From: Halomonas lysinitropha
GTDB lineage: Bacteria; Pseudomonadota; Gammaproteobacteria; Pseudomonadales; Halomonadaceae
Assembly (NCBI RefSeq): GCF_902500215.1
Contig: NZ_CABVOU010000043.1
Span: 102,951 to 166,950 of the forward strand
Length of the DNA: 64,000 bases
Reading direction: 5' to 3'
Position numbers and translations under genes: made by a program. Each line of letters opens with the position of its first letter. The stretch's first letter is position 1. The notes below the pieces were generated by a model. That model did no database searches. It saw only the letters and a list, made by a program, of their open reading frames with translations, and was not told the origin of the DNA. Positions 24,428-32,855 of this stretch are shown piece after piece.

Positions 24428-26305
24428 ATGACGAACCCGGACCAGCAGGCGCGCGACGGCACGGGGCATCCTGCGCCGCAGCGACTGGTGTCGTATCTCG
24501 ACCAGGCGCTCTGGAATCTCCTGCTCGACGCAAGCGCAACCCAGGATGCGCTGCGGGCATGGCTCGGTCTTCAGGACCAGTTCGTGCGGGGCGTCCGCGG
24601 CGGTGTCGTCCTTCTCGGAGAGACGCCGGATGACGGGCCGTTTTCGCCGGTTGCGTTCTGGCCCGATGACGGTGTGGTAGATACGGCGCTCTCGGCCGCG
24701 GTGGAACTCTGTCTCGATGAGCGTCGTGCCGTCGGCGAGAACGCCGAGGAGGGCGGTCTCGCCGTGGTTGCCCAGCCGATCTTGGTGGACGGGGCTCTGC
24801 GCGGGGCAGTCGGCCTGCGGCTGGACCCCCAGGCCGCCGCTGGCCCATCCGAGACATTCCGGAGCCTGCGCTGGGGTACCGCCTGGGTCGAGTCGTTCCT
24901 GCGCCGCGACGGTGACGCCGCACGCCGGGAGATGTCCGAGCGAACGGCCACCGCACTCGAGGTCATGGCCGGCATGCTCGAACAGGAGCGATTCCAGCCT
25001 GCCTGCACCGCACTCGTCACCGATCTCTCCCTGCGGCTCGACTGCGATCAGGTCGCGGTAGGGGTCCTGCGCGGGCGCCGGACGATCCGGATTGCCGCGC
25101 TCTCCCATTCAGCGCAGTTCGGGCGTCGGATAGACCTTGTCCGGCGTCTCGCGCTCGCCATGGAGGAGGCAGTGGATCAGCGGGCCGCCGTGCTCTGGCC
25201 CCTCGGCGAGGACTGGGAATACCGCATCACGCATCTGCACGGCGAGCTGGCCGAGAGCCTTGGTGGCGGGACGATCCTGACGGTGCCTCTGCATCGCGAC
25301 GGCGAGATGCTTGGTGCGCTCACGCTGCAGCGGCCGTCTTCCGAGCCGTTCGACGACTCGACGATCCAACTCGTCGACACGCTCGCTTCGCTGGTCGGAC
25401 CTGTGCTCGAGGAGAAGCGACTGAACGACCGTATCATTCTTTCTAAAATCGCTGAGACCCTGCGCCGACAGGCCGTGCGTCTGCTCGGTCCGGGCTATTT
25501 CGGGCGCAAGCTTGCCACGTTGGTGGCGCTCTGCGTGATCGGCTTCTTCTCGTTCGCCGAGGCACAGTTCCGCGTGACCGCCCCGTCACGCCTTGAGGGC
25601 CGCATCGAGCGCGCCATCGTAGCGCCCATAGACGGCTTCATTGCCTCGCAATATGCCAAGGCCGGTGAGGTGGTGAAGGCGGGTGATCTGCTCGCCCGGA
25701 TGGACGACCGCGACCTCCTGCTGGAGCGGTTGGGCCACGCCGCGGATCGGCGTCAGCGGCTTGCGGAATACGACCGCGCCCTCGACGAGGTCGATCGCGT
25801 TGAGGCGCGCATCCTTCAGGCACAGATCGCCGAGACGGACGCGCAGATCGCGCTTCTCGACGCGCAGATCGCGCGCACTGAACTTATCGCGCCGTTTGAC
25901 GGGCTGGTGATCTCGGGCGATCTCAGCCAGACCATCGGGTCGGGCGTGCGGCGCGGGGATGAGCTTTTCTCGGTCGCTCCGCTCGACAGCTACCGTGTGA
26001 TCCTAGAGGTTGACGAGCGTGACGTCCGCGCCGTTGAGGCGGGGCAGACCGGCAATCTCGTGGTCTCATCGATGCCGGACCTGAAGCTGTCCTATACGGT
26101 CGAAAGAGTGACTCCGATCGCGACGGCCGACGAGGGGCGGAACTTCTTCCGCGTCGAGGCCCGGCTCGACGCCGGGGATCCAAGGTTGCGTCCCGGTATG
26201 GAAGGCATCGGCAAGACCGCCATTGAGGAGCGGCTGCTGATCGAGATCTGGTCGCGGCGGCTGATCGACTGGGTGCGCCTGTTCGTCTGGAGGTGGACGC
26301 CGTGA
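24428..26305 (+). CDS. GAF domain-HlyD membrane fusion protein
   Basis: A 625-residue protein. The N-terminal half is cytoplasmic in character, with a GAF-like domain at roughly 180-335 (FQPACTALVTDLSLRLDCDQVAV ... TVPLHRDGEMLGALTLQR). One transmembrane segment lies around 362-382 (LVALCVIGFFSFAEA). The C-terminal half is a HlyD/lipoyl-type adaptor with AIVAPIDGFI, a short coiled coil (about 435-490) and TELIAPFDGLVIS. Joining a GAF sensor to an adaptor across the inner membrane is unusual; canonical HlyD has a short cytoplasmic tail. It starts 3 bases after the DUF3467 stop and overlaps the next gene by 4 bases, so translation is coupled. It is probably the inner-membrane adaptor of the export system, with a possible signal input through GAF. 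The GAF ligand is unknown. Confidence 0.88.
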   Translation: MTNPDQQARDGTGHPAPQRLVSYLDQALWNLLLDASATQDALRAWLGLQDQFVRGVRGGVVLLGETPDDGPFSPVAFWPDDGVVDTALSAAVELCLDERRAVGENAEEGGLAVVAQPILVDGALRGAVGLRLDPQAAAGPSETFRSLRWGTAWVESFLRRDGDAARREMSERTATALEVMAGMLEQERFQPACTALVTDLSLRLDCDQVAVGVLRGRRTIRIAALSHSAQFGRRIDLVRRLALAMEEAVDQRAAVLWPLGEDWEYRITHLHGELAESLGGGTILTVPLHRDGEMLGALTLQRPSSEPFDDSTIQLVDTLASLVGPVLEEKRLNDRIILSKIAETLRRQAVRLLGPGYFGRKLATLVALCVIGFFSFAEAQFRVTAPSRLEGRIERAIVAPIDGFIASQYAKAGEVVKAGDLLARMDDRDLLLERLGHAADRRQRLAEYDRALDEVDRVEARILQAQIAETDAQIALLDAQIARTELIAPFDGLVISGDLSQTIGSGVRRGDELFSVAPLDSYRVILEVDERDVRAVEAGQTGNLVVSSMPDLKLSYTVERVTPIATADEGRNFFRVEARLDAGDPRLRPGMEGIGKTAIEERLLIEIWSRRLIDWVRLFVWRWTP

Positions 26306-28458
26306 GCGGGAAGTCGTTTTACTCGGACGAATGGCACCGCGTCTCCGGGCTGCGGCTTCGGCTCAAGAGTAACGCGGGCATCCACCGGCAGGAATTCCGC
26401 GGGCAACTCTGGTATGTCCTTCAGGACCGTACGTCCGGCCGCTCCCACCGCTTCAGCCCCGAGGCCTGGCTCGTCATCAGCTTGCTGGACGGCCGGCGGA
26501 CGGTGCAGGAGATTTGGGATACTGCCTGTGCTCGACTCGGCGATGATGCGCTATCTCAGAACGAGATCATGCGCCTTCTGGCGCAGCTTCACCATGCCGA
26601 CGTCCTGCAGGGCGACGTGATGCCGGACGTGGACGAGATGCTGCATCGGGCGGGAAAGCAGGAACGCAAGAAGCGGATGATGAGCTTCATCAATCCGCTG
26701 GCGATCCGGATGCCGCTGCTCGATCCCGACGCGTTCCTCGCCGCAACATTGCCGCTGGTGAGGCCGCTCATCGGTCGGGCAGGCGGTCTGCTTTTCGTCG
26801 GGCTGATGGGGTATGCACTGGTGCAGCTTGGTCTGTATTGGTCCGAGCTGACCGAGGATGTCGCCGACCGCGTTCTGGCGGCTGACAACCTTGTGCTGTT
26901 GATTGTCACCTATCCGCTGGTCAAGGCGCTGCACGAGTTGGGCCATGGCTACACGATCAAGCGATGGGGTGGTGAGGTGCACGAGATCGGTATCATGATG
27001 CTGGTCTTCATGCCCGTTCCTTACGTCGATGCGTCCGACGCCTCGCGGTTTCCCGAGAAGTGGCGGCGGATCATCGTCGGCGCCGCGGGCATGATCGTGG
27101 AGCTGACGCTGGCTGCGCTGGCCCTCATCGTGTGGATCCACGCCGAAGAGGGCATGGCTCGGGCCGTCGCTTTCAACGTCATGTTGCTTGCCGGTGTATC
27201 GACTATCCTGTTCAACGGCAATCCGCTTTTGCGATTTGACGGCTACTACGTTCTCGCCGACCTCATCGAGATCCCTAACCTCGCCCAACGGGCGAACCGC
27301 TACATCGGCTACCTGATCCAGCGCTACGCCTTCGGAATCGAGACCGTCGAGTCCCCTGTCACGGCTCGCGGAGAGCCGAAATGGTTGTTCTCATACGCCA
27401 TTGCGGCTTTTGCTTACCGGCTGTTCATCGTGAGCATCATCTTCTTCTTCGTCGTAGACATCTTCCCGCTGATCGGAGCGGTGCTCGCGGTCTGGAGCCT
27501 CATCATGATGTTTGGCGTGCCGATCGCCAAGCAGATCTGGTTCCTGCTGACGAGCCCCAAGCTTCGTCACCGGCGCGGCCGGGCCTTCGCCGTGACCAGC
27601 GGGATGATCGGTACGATTGCCGCGGTCCTCTCTCTGGTTCCTCTTCCATACGCCACGCTGGCCGAGGGCGTCGTCTGGACTCCGCATGAAGCAACGGTTC
27701 ACACCGCCGCGGCAGGCCATGTCGAAGCGGTGTATGTCACGAGCAATGATCAGGTTCAGGCCGGCACCACGCTTTTGAAACTGTCGGATCCTGTGCTCGA
27801 CCGGCAGGTCGCCGCGCTCGAAGCGCGTGTACGGGAGCTTGCGCAGCGGGCCGACGCAGTGGCATTCGACGCGCCGGCCGAGGCGCGCGTCCTACGCGAG
27901 CGGCTCGCCAAGGCGGAGGCCGACCTCGACAATGCCCGGGAGAGGCAGGAGGATCTCGCCGTCCGAAGCTCCGTGCCCGGGCGGTTCGTGCTGCCCTCCT
28001 CAGATGCCGGAGACCTCGACGGGCGTTATTACGACAAGGGCGAGCGCTTCGGCTACATCGCCGATTTCTCCGATCCGGTACTCATTGTCGTGGTGCCCGA
28101 AAAGCGAGCCGACCTCGTGCGCTCTGACACACAGGCGGTCGCCTTCCGCTTCGCTGACGATCCGCGTACTGCCTGGCCAGCACAGATCCTGCGTGAGGTT
28201 CCGCGGATTACCGACGAGTTGCCCACCGCCGCGCTGGCTCAGATCGGCGGCGGCACCCTGTCGCTCGATCCATCCCAGCCCGAGGCGCTGCGCAGCCTGA
28301 CCCGGGTGCTGCAGCTCGAACTGGTCTTCGAGCAGCCGAACCATGTCGTGACGCTCGGCGGACGGGTGCATGTCCGTTTCCGACACGCCGACCGGCCGCT
28401 CGCCCAACGTGCCTGGCGCGCCTTGCGCCAGCTATTCCTGAGTGAGCTCAATGTCTGA
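26302..28458 (+). CDS. PqqD-like / M50 site-2 protease / HlyD fusion protein
   Basis: A 718-residue polytopic protein. Residues about 35-110 form a PqqD-like winged-helix region (YVLQDRTSGR ... RTVQEIWDTA), a fold that binds peptides in RiPP systems. The M50 zinc site is intact: HELGH at 211-215 and NGNPLLRFDG at 305-314 with the metal-binding Asp at 313. Several membrane segments follow (about 360-455), then a C-terminal lipoyl/HlyD region (ATVHTAAAGHVEAVY ... KRADLV). I chose the GTG at 26302 because it overlaps the previous stop in a GTGA and has GGAGG at 26290-26294; a GTG at 26293 is also in frame. It could cleave, or simply bind and anchor, an exported substrate. Protease activity is inferred from the motif only. 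Confidence 0.88.
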   Translation: MSGKSFYSDEWHRVSGLRLRLKSNAGIHRQEFRGQLWYVLQDRTSGRSHRFSPEAWLVISLLDGRRTVQEIWDTACARLGDDALSQNEIMRLLAQLHHADVLQGDVMPDVDEMLHRAGKQERKKRMMSFINPLAIRMPLLDPDAFLAATLPLVRPLIGRAGGLLFVGLMGYALVQLGLYWSELTEDVADRVLAADNLVLLIVTYPLVKALHELGHGYTIKRWGGEVHEIGIMMLVFMPVPYVDASDASRFPEKWRRIIVGAAGMIVELTLAALALIVWIHAEEGMARAVAFNVMLLAGVSTILFNGNPLLRFDGYYVLADLIEIPNLAQRANRYIGYLIQRYAFGIETVESPVTARGEPKWLFSYAIAAFAYRLFIVSIIFFFVVDIFPLIGAVLAVWSLIMMFGVPIAKQIWFLLTSPKLRHRRGRAFAVTSGMIGTIAAVLSLVPLPYATLAEGVVWTPHEATVHTAAAGHVEAVYVTSNDQVQAGTTLLKLSDPVLDRQVAALEARVRELAQRADAVAFDAPAEARVLRERLAKAEADLDNARERQEDLAVRSSVPGRFVLPSSDAGDLDGRYYDKGERFGYIADFSDPVLIVVVPEKRADLVRSDTQAVAFRFADDPRTAWPAQILREVPRITDELPTAALAQIGGGTLSLDPSQPEALRSLTRVLQLELVFEQPNHVVTLGGRVHVRFRHADRPLAQRAWRALRQLFLSELNV

Positions 28459-30433
28459 CGGCGCCGTACAAAACCTGTTGCCGCCCCCGGTGCTTCTGCC
28501 CCACCGGCAGGATCGCCATACCACCTGGATCGATCGGGTCGAGTCTGTGGCGATGGCCTTGCCGGCGCGGCTGGAGGCGCGCCGGCGGCTATGGCGGCTG
28601 ACCCGGGTCCGCGACCGGGTGCTTGCGCGAGCTCCCGACTTCGATAGGTTGTCGGACGCTGAGCTTTCGGCCAGGATCGCTCGGATCCGCGACACCCTCA
28701 GGTCGTGCGGTCTGCAGGGCGCGGCGCTGGTCGACGCCTTCGCAGCCATTCGCGAACAATCCACGCGCACACTGGAGCTGCGCCACTTTCCATGTCAGAT
28801 ACTGGGCGCGCTGGTTCTTCTGGACGGCCAGGTGACCGAGATGGATACCGGCGAAGGCAAGACACTGACGGCTACCCTTGCCGCCGGCGCCGCGGCGATG
28901 GCGGGGCTGCCGACCCACGTGGTGACGGTCAACGACTATCTGGCCGCCCGCGACGCTGAAACGCTGTCTCCGCTCTACCGGGCGCTTGGGCTGACGGTAG
29001 GGATCATTCGCACCGGCCTGTCACCGGCGCAGCGACGCGGCGCCTATGCCGCCGACATCACCTATGCCTCGAACGCCGAACTAGCCTTCGACTATCTTAG
29101 AGACCGTCTGGCACTTGGTCGGGAGGCGGGCAACCTGCGACTCAAGGTCGAGCGTCTTGCACGCCGCGGTTCCCTGCGTGGGGAAGTCGTCATGCGCGGA
29201 CTGCATTTCGCCATCGTCGACGAGGCCGACAGCGTTCTTGTCGACGAGGCGCGCACCCCGCTCATCATCGCGACCGAGACGGATCCGACCCATGAACGGA
29301 CCTGGGCTGAGCGCGCCCTCACTCTGGCAGACGGCCTTGAAGCGCCGGCCGATTACATTGTCCACCGCGACCGCCGAACGGTCGAGCTCACGCCCGCGGG
29401 TCGTGCGTGCCTGGCCGATGCAGCTGAGGACCTGGGCGGCCTGTGGGAGAGCAGCATCCGGCGCGAGGAAAGTGTCCGTCAGGCGCTCAGCGCTCGGCAC
29501 CTCTTTCACTCCGGAGAGCACTACATTCTGCGCGACAGCAAGGTGCAGATCGTCGATGAATATACCGGTCGCGTGCTCGAGGACCGGTCGTGGAATGGCG
29601 GCCTGCATCAGCTCATCGAGGTCAAGGAAGGCGTCGAGGTGACGGGCCGCAAGCACGCGGTGATCCGGACCTCCTACCAGCGGTTCTTTCGCCGATACGG
29701 GCGGCTTGCCGGCATGACGGGGACGGCACGCGAGGTCGCGGGCGAACTGCGTGCGGTATACCGCCTTAACGTGCTTCGGGTCGCGCCGAACCGGCCCTCG
29801 CAGCGCCAGCAGCTTCCCGCGCGCTACTTCGCAACGCTGGTGGAGAAGCACGCCGCCATTGCTGCCCGGGCGGCCGAGATGGCAGGGGCCGGACGGCCTG
29901 TGCTCATCGGTACGCGGTCGGTTGCCGCCTCCGAGACCCTGTCCACAGTCCTGACGCAGGTGGGCGTGCCGCACGATGTCCTGAACGCCGAAAGCGAAGC
30001 CGAAGAGGCCGCGATCATCGCAGCGGCTGGCACGGCCGGTCGTGTCATCGTCGCCACTAACATGGCGGGCCGCGGCGTCGATATCTCGCTGGGGCCGGGC
30101 GTGGAGGCGTTGGGTGGCCTGCACGTCATCCTGTCGGAGCGCCACGACGCGCGCCGTATCGACCGGCAGCTCGCTGGTCGCACCGGGCGGCAGGGGCAGC
30201 GGGGCAGCTTCGAGGCCATGCTGTCGGCCCAGGATCCGCTGCTTTCTTCTTCCCGGGAAGGCGGGCCGTTCAGCGCTGCGATGCACCGGATCGGTATGAA
30301 ACTGCACCCCGCGGGCGCTTTCGGCCGCGCCCAGCGGCGTGCGGAGCGCATGCATGGCCAGATGAGAAAGGATCTGCTTAAGATGGATGAAATGACCGGA
30401 TCAATGCTTTCATTCACGGGGGACCGCGAATGA
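28451..30433 (+). CDS. SecA-like ATPase lacking the C-terminal SecA domains
   Basis: A 660-residue SecA-type DEAD motor. Walker A is MDTGEGKT at 131-138, the DEAD box is VDEADSVLVDEARTPLII with DEAD at 257-260, and the arginine-finger motif is QLAGRTGRQGQRG from 573. The preprotein cross-linking region (HYILRDSKVQIVDEYTGRVL, GLHQLIEVKEGV) is present. The protein ends at QRRAERMHGQMRKDLLKMDEM, the beginning of the helical scaffold, so the rest of the scaffold, the wing domain and the zinc/SecB tail of housekeeping SecA (about 900 residues) are absent. It overlaps the M50 gene by 8 bases (a GTG at 28442 is an alternative start) and its stop overlaps the next ATG. It is likely a dedicated motor for the giant protein rather than the general SecA. 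Confidence 0.92.
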   Translation: MSDGAVQNLLPPPVLLPHRQDRHTTWIDRVESVAMALPARLEARRRLWRLTRVRDRVLARAPDFDRLSDAELSARIARIRDTLRSCGLQGAALVDAFAAIREQSTRTLELRHFPCQILGALVLLDGQVTEMDTGEGKTLTATLAAGAAAMAGLPTHVVTVNDYLAARDAETLSPLYRALGLTVGIIRTGLSPAQRRGAYAADITYASNAELAFDYLRDRLALGREAGNLRLKVERLARRGSLRGEVVMRGLHFAIVDEADSVLVDEARTPLIIATETDPTHERTWAERALTLADGLEAPADYIVHRDRRTVELTPAGRACLADAAEDLGGLWESSIRREESVRQALSARHLFHSGEHYILRDSKVQIVDEYTGRVLEDRSWNGGLHQLIEVKEGVEVTGRKHAVIRTSYQRFFRRYGRLAGMTGTAREVAGELRAVYRLNVLRVAPNRPSQRQQLPARYFATLVEKHAAIAARAAEMAGAGRPVLIGTRSVAASETLSTVLTQVGVPHDVLNAESEAEEAAIIAAAGTAGRVIVATNMAGRGVDISLGPGVEALGGLHVILSERHDARRIDRQLAGRTGRQGQRGSFEAMLSAQDPLLSSSREGGPFSAAMHRIGMKLHPAGAFGRAQRRAERMHGQMRKDLLKMDEMTGSMLSFTGDRE

Positions 30434-31272
30434 CACGACGTCTATTCGCTCTTGCCCTCGTCTTGTCGGTGCTGCCGCAGATCGCAGCTGCGCAGGATGG
30501 GGAAGCCCCACTGCTGTCGGAAAACGGGTTCGACTGCATCGTGCGGCCATACGATGTGAGCGAACTGACAAGTTCCGAACAGGGGGTGTTGACCGAAATC
30601 CTCGTGGGTCGCGGCGATGCCGTGGCGCAGGGGCAGGTGTTGGCGCGCCTGGATCGCGAATTGCAGCAGAGCGCGGTTGAGCTGGCACGCATCCGCGCGG
30701 AGAACGGCGCCTCGACTGCTTCCGCGCAGGCGCGATTGAAATTCCGCCAGATCGAATTCAACCGGATGACGGAGTTACGCGAGCGCAATGCAGCTTCCCA
30801 GGCGATGCTCGAGGAGGCGGAAGTCGAGCTGGAACTGGCGCGCGGCGAGTTGGAGATGGCGACGGCGGAACGGCAACTCGCCGAGGCGGAGCTGGCACAG
30901 GCCGAACTGCTCCTCTCGCGCCGGGGCGTGCTCGCGCCATTCGATGCCGTCGTCGTCGAGGTTACCGCGTCGCCGGGAGAATATGCACACGAAGAGGCTC
31001 CGGTCATGACGCTGGCGCAGCTCGATCCGCTGCGGGTGGAGGTCTACCTGCCTATCATCCATGCGCCGGAGATCGCTCTGGGCAGGGAGGCTGAGGTCAC
31101 CTTCGCCCCGCCCTTAGACGTGCGGCGAAAGGCCACTGTCACTGCGATAGACCGAGTCTTCGACGCGGCCAGCGGCACGTTCGGCATACGCCTCGACGTC
31201 CCCAACGCGGACCAGTCGCTTCCGGGGGAAATACGGTGCAAGCTACGATTCGAGGTCGAGAACGGCGGGTGA
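30430..31272 (+). CDS. Secreted HlyD/RND-type periplasmic adaptor
   Basis: A 280-residue protein with a clear signal peptide (MTRRLFALALVLSVLPQIAAAQ), then a split lipoyl domain (SSEQGVLTEILVGRGDAVAQGQVLARLD and RRGVLAPFDAVVVEVTASPGEY), an alpha-helical hairpin between them (about 75-160) and a beta-barrel region (LRVEVYLPIIHAPEIALGREAEV). It is an efflux-type adaptor, likely periplasmic. Its ATG overlaps the SecA-like stop (ATGA at 30430-30433). With the two HlyD regions upstream, the operon has three adaptor modules but no inner-membrane pump or outer-membrane channel inside the window. It could bridge to a housekeeping TolC. Confidence 0.9.
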   Translation: MTRRLFALALVLSVLPQIAAAQDGEAPLLSENGFDCIVRPYDVSELTSSEQGVLTEILVGRGDAVAQGQVLARLDRELQQSAVELARIRAENGASTASAQARLKFRQIEFNRMTELRERNAASQAMLEEAEVELELARGELEMATAERQLAEAELAQAELLLSRRGVLAPFDAVVVEVTASPGEYAHEEAPVMTLAQLDPLRVEVYLPIIHAPEIALGREAEVTFAPPLDVRRKATVTAIDRVFDAASGTFGIRLDVPNADQSLPGEIRCKLRFEVENGG

Positions 31273-31658
31273 GAGCCGATCGAGGCTGAAGGCCTGCGCT
31301 ATGCGACATCGCTGAACGTTGCTGTGATAACCTCATCGCTTCCGTCGCACAAAACCGGTGTTAGGGCTTCCTGGTGGTTTAGCCGATTTACACTAGCAGA
31401 CTGATATCTCGACACCAGAAGACTGGAAAGGGCCGGCCGAGATTATGTGGACCGATCCGCCACACCTCAGCCGCTACAAGCTGGGCAGCGGATATGAGTT
31501 CGGTGCCGGCAAGACGGTGAGAGTGGTGCAAGTCGAGCCATGAGCGATGGAAGCCGGGTGGGATCTGAACCTGGTCGTAAGAAGCCGCAACGCTGCGCCC
31601 GTCAACGCCGAAATCGGCCGAGTGGCGAACCAGCGAGGATGAAAAGGGATCTCCCATC
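31273..31658. other. Gene-free junction after the secretion operon
   Basis: 386 bases separate the last adaptor from the methyltransferase gene. I see no convincing gene on either strand, no transposase remnant I can name, no tRNA and no clean T-tailed hairpin. The minus-strand open frame here shows no family resemblance. It may be the scarred edge of an acquired block. Confidence 0.5.
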
Positions 31659-32264
31659 ATGACGCAAGACCGGTTGTTTCCCGCCTCAGCCATGCCGGAC
31701 AGTGACTGGTGGCATACGCTCTGGCCGGATCCTGACAGGGTCGTCAGGGCCTTGTGCATCGAGCCGGGGATGAAGGTCGTCGATCTCGGCTGTGGAGATG
31801 GGTATTTCACTGCTGCCATCGCTCGGCAAGTGGGTAAGGGGCATGTCGTCGGTTTCGATATTGATCCTGTCATGCTTGAACAGGCACAAGCGGCGTGCGA
31901 GGGGATGTCGAATTGCAGCTGGCTGCTCGGGGATGCCATGACGCTGAGCCGTTTGCTGGCCGCGCCGGCAGACTATGTACTGATCGCCAACACCTTTCAC
32001 GGCGTGCCGGACAAGACGGCACTGGCCCGCGAAGTCGCTGCGGCCCTTAAGCCCGATGGCCGCTTGGCCATCGTCAATTGGTATGCCCTGCAGCGGGAGC
32101 AGACGACCGTCCTCGGACAGCCGCGAGGTCCCAAAACCAGCATGCGCCTGTCGCCGGAACAAACCCGCACCGTGGTCGAACCCGCTGGCTTCAAGCTGGA
32201 GAAGAGAGTGGATCTGCCTCCCTACCATTACGGGGCCATTTTCACGCGTATCGTTGATGCATAA
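31659..32264 (+). CDS. Class I SAM-dependent methyltransferase
   Basis: A 201-residue Rossmann-fold methyltransferase. Motif I is VVDLGCGDGYF (about residues 40-50), the acidic end of beta-2 is GFDID, motif II/III is LLGDAM, and post-motif sequence ALKPDGRLAIVNW is typical of class I enzymes of the UbiE/Methyltransf_25 kind. AAGGGA lies about 9 bases before the ATG. No adjacent pathway gene indicates a substrate. It is isolated between a gene-free junction and a peptidase remnant, so it may have arrived with the upstream island or be a chromosomal survivor. Confidence 0.82.
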   Translation: MTQDRLFPASAMPDSDWWHTLWPDPDRVVRALCIEPGMKVVDLGCGDGYFTAAIARQVGKGHVVGFDIDPVMLEQAQAACEGMSNCSWLLGDAMTLSRLLAAPADYVLIANTFHGVPDKTALAREVAAALKPDGRLAIVNWYALQREQTTVLGQPRGPKTSMRLSPEQTRTVVEPAGFKLEKRVDLPPYHYGAIFTRIVDA

Positions 32265-32432
32265 GTCACTGGGCTATATATAAAGCATTCGGCATGTTAG
32301 CTGCCCCTCGAACGCCTGCCTCGGCCAGGTGGGTGGGTTGTCAGGGCAGGGGGCGTTTCCTGTTCCGGTCAGTCGGGCTAGGCTGATTCGTTCGGTCCAC
32401 TGACGAGATGGATGAGGCGATGCGCCTTCGGT

Positions 32433-32678
32433 TCTTTCAGCCGCGCCCATGAGGAGGAGGCCGACCTGATGGGCCTGGCGATCATGGCGCGAGCGGGGTT
32501 CGACCCGCAGCAGAGCGTGGTGCTGTGGCGCAACATGGCAGCCGCTGGCGGTGGCCAACCCCCCGAGTTTCTCTCTACCCATCCGGCGCACGGCTCGCGC
32601 ATCGAGGCGTTGCAGCAGGCCATGGAGGAGGCCCTGGCGAGCCATCGTGATGCTAATCCGGCCGATTGTTCCGGGTAG
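32433..32678 (+). pseudogene. M48 metallopeptidase C-terminal remnant
   Basis: The frame reads SRAHEEEADLMGLAIMARAGFDP, then VLWRNM, then FLSTHPAHGSRIEAL. This matches the C-terminal part of the M48 catalytic domain, including the EADxxG glutamate that is the third zinc ligand and the LSTHP motif. The HExxH segment and everything upstream are missing, and no ribosome site precedes it. Bases 32265-32432 contain no recoverable N-terminal half in any frame. It is a truncated gene whose break sits where the giant-protein block gives way to ordinary chromosome. Confidence 0.8.
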
Positions 32679-32770
32679 TGTTAGGACCCCGTATATCCGA
32701 CCACCGGGTACCTGACAGGTAGTCAGCCTGCGATTTGCGGGTGCCCTTGTCGTTCCCGCTGGTACGCGGC

Positions 32771-32800
32771 TTCCTGTGAACTGTGGCAAGCTGGTATATC
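32771..32800 (+). promoter_or_regulatory. Candidate extended -10 promoter for the EAL gene
   Basis: TATATC at 32795-32800 is preceded by TGG (extended -10), with a weak TTCCTG at 32771-32776 (18-base spacer). It would start transcription near 32807, about 50 bases before the chosen ATG. Confidence 0.35.
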
Positions 32801-32855
32801 CTTGAGGTCGACACGCTTTTCAGGACGAAAAGCGATATGGCAACGCGAGGCCTAC

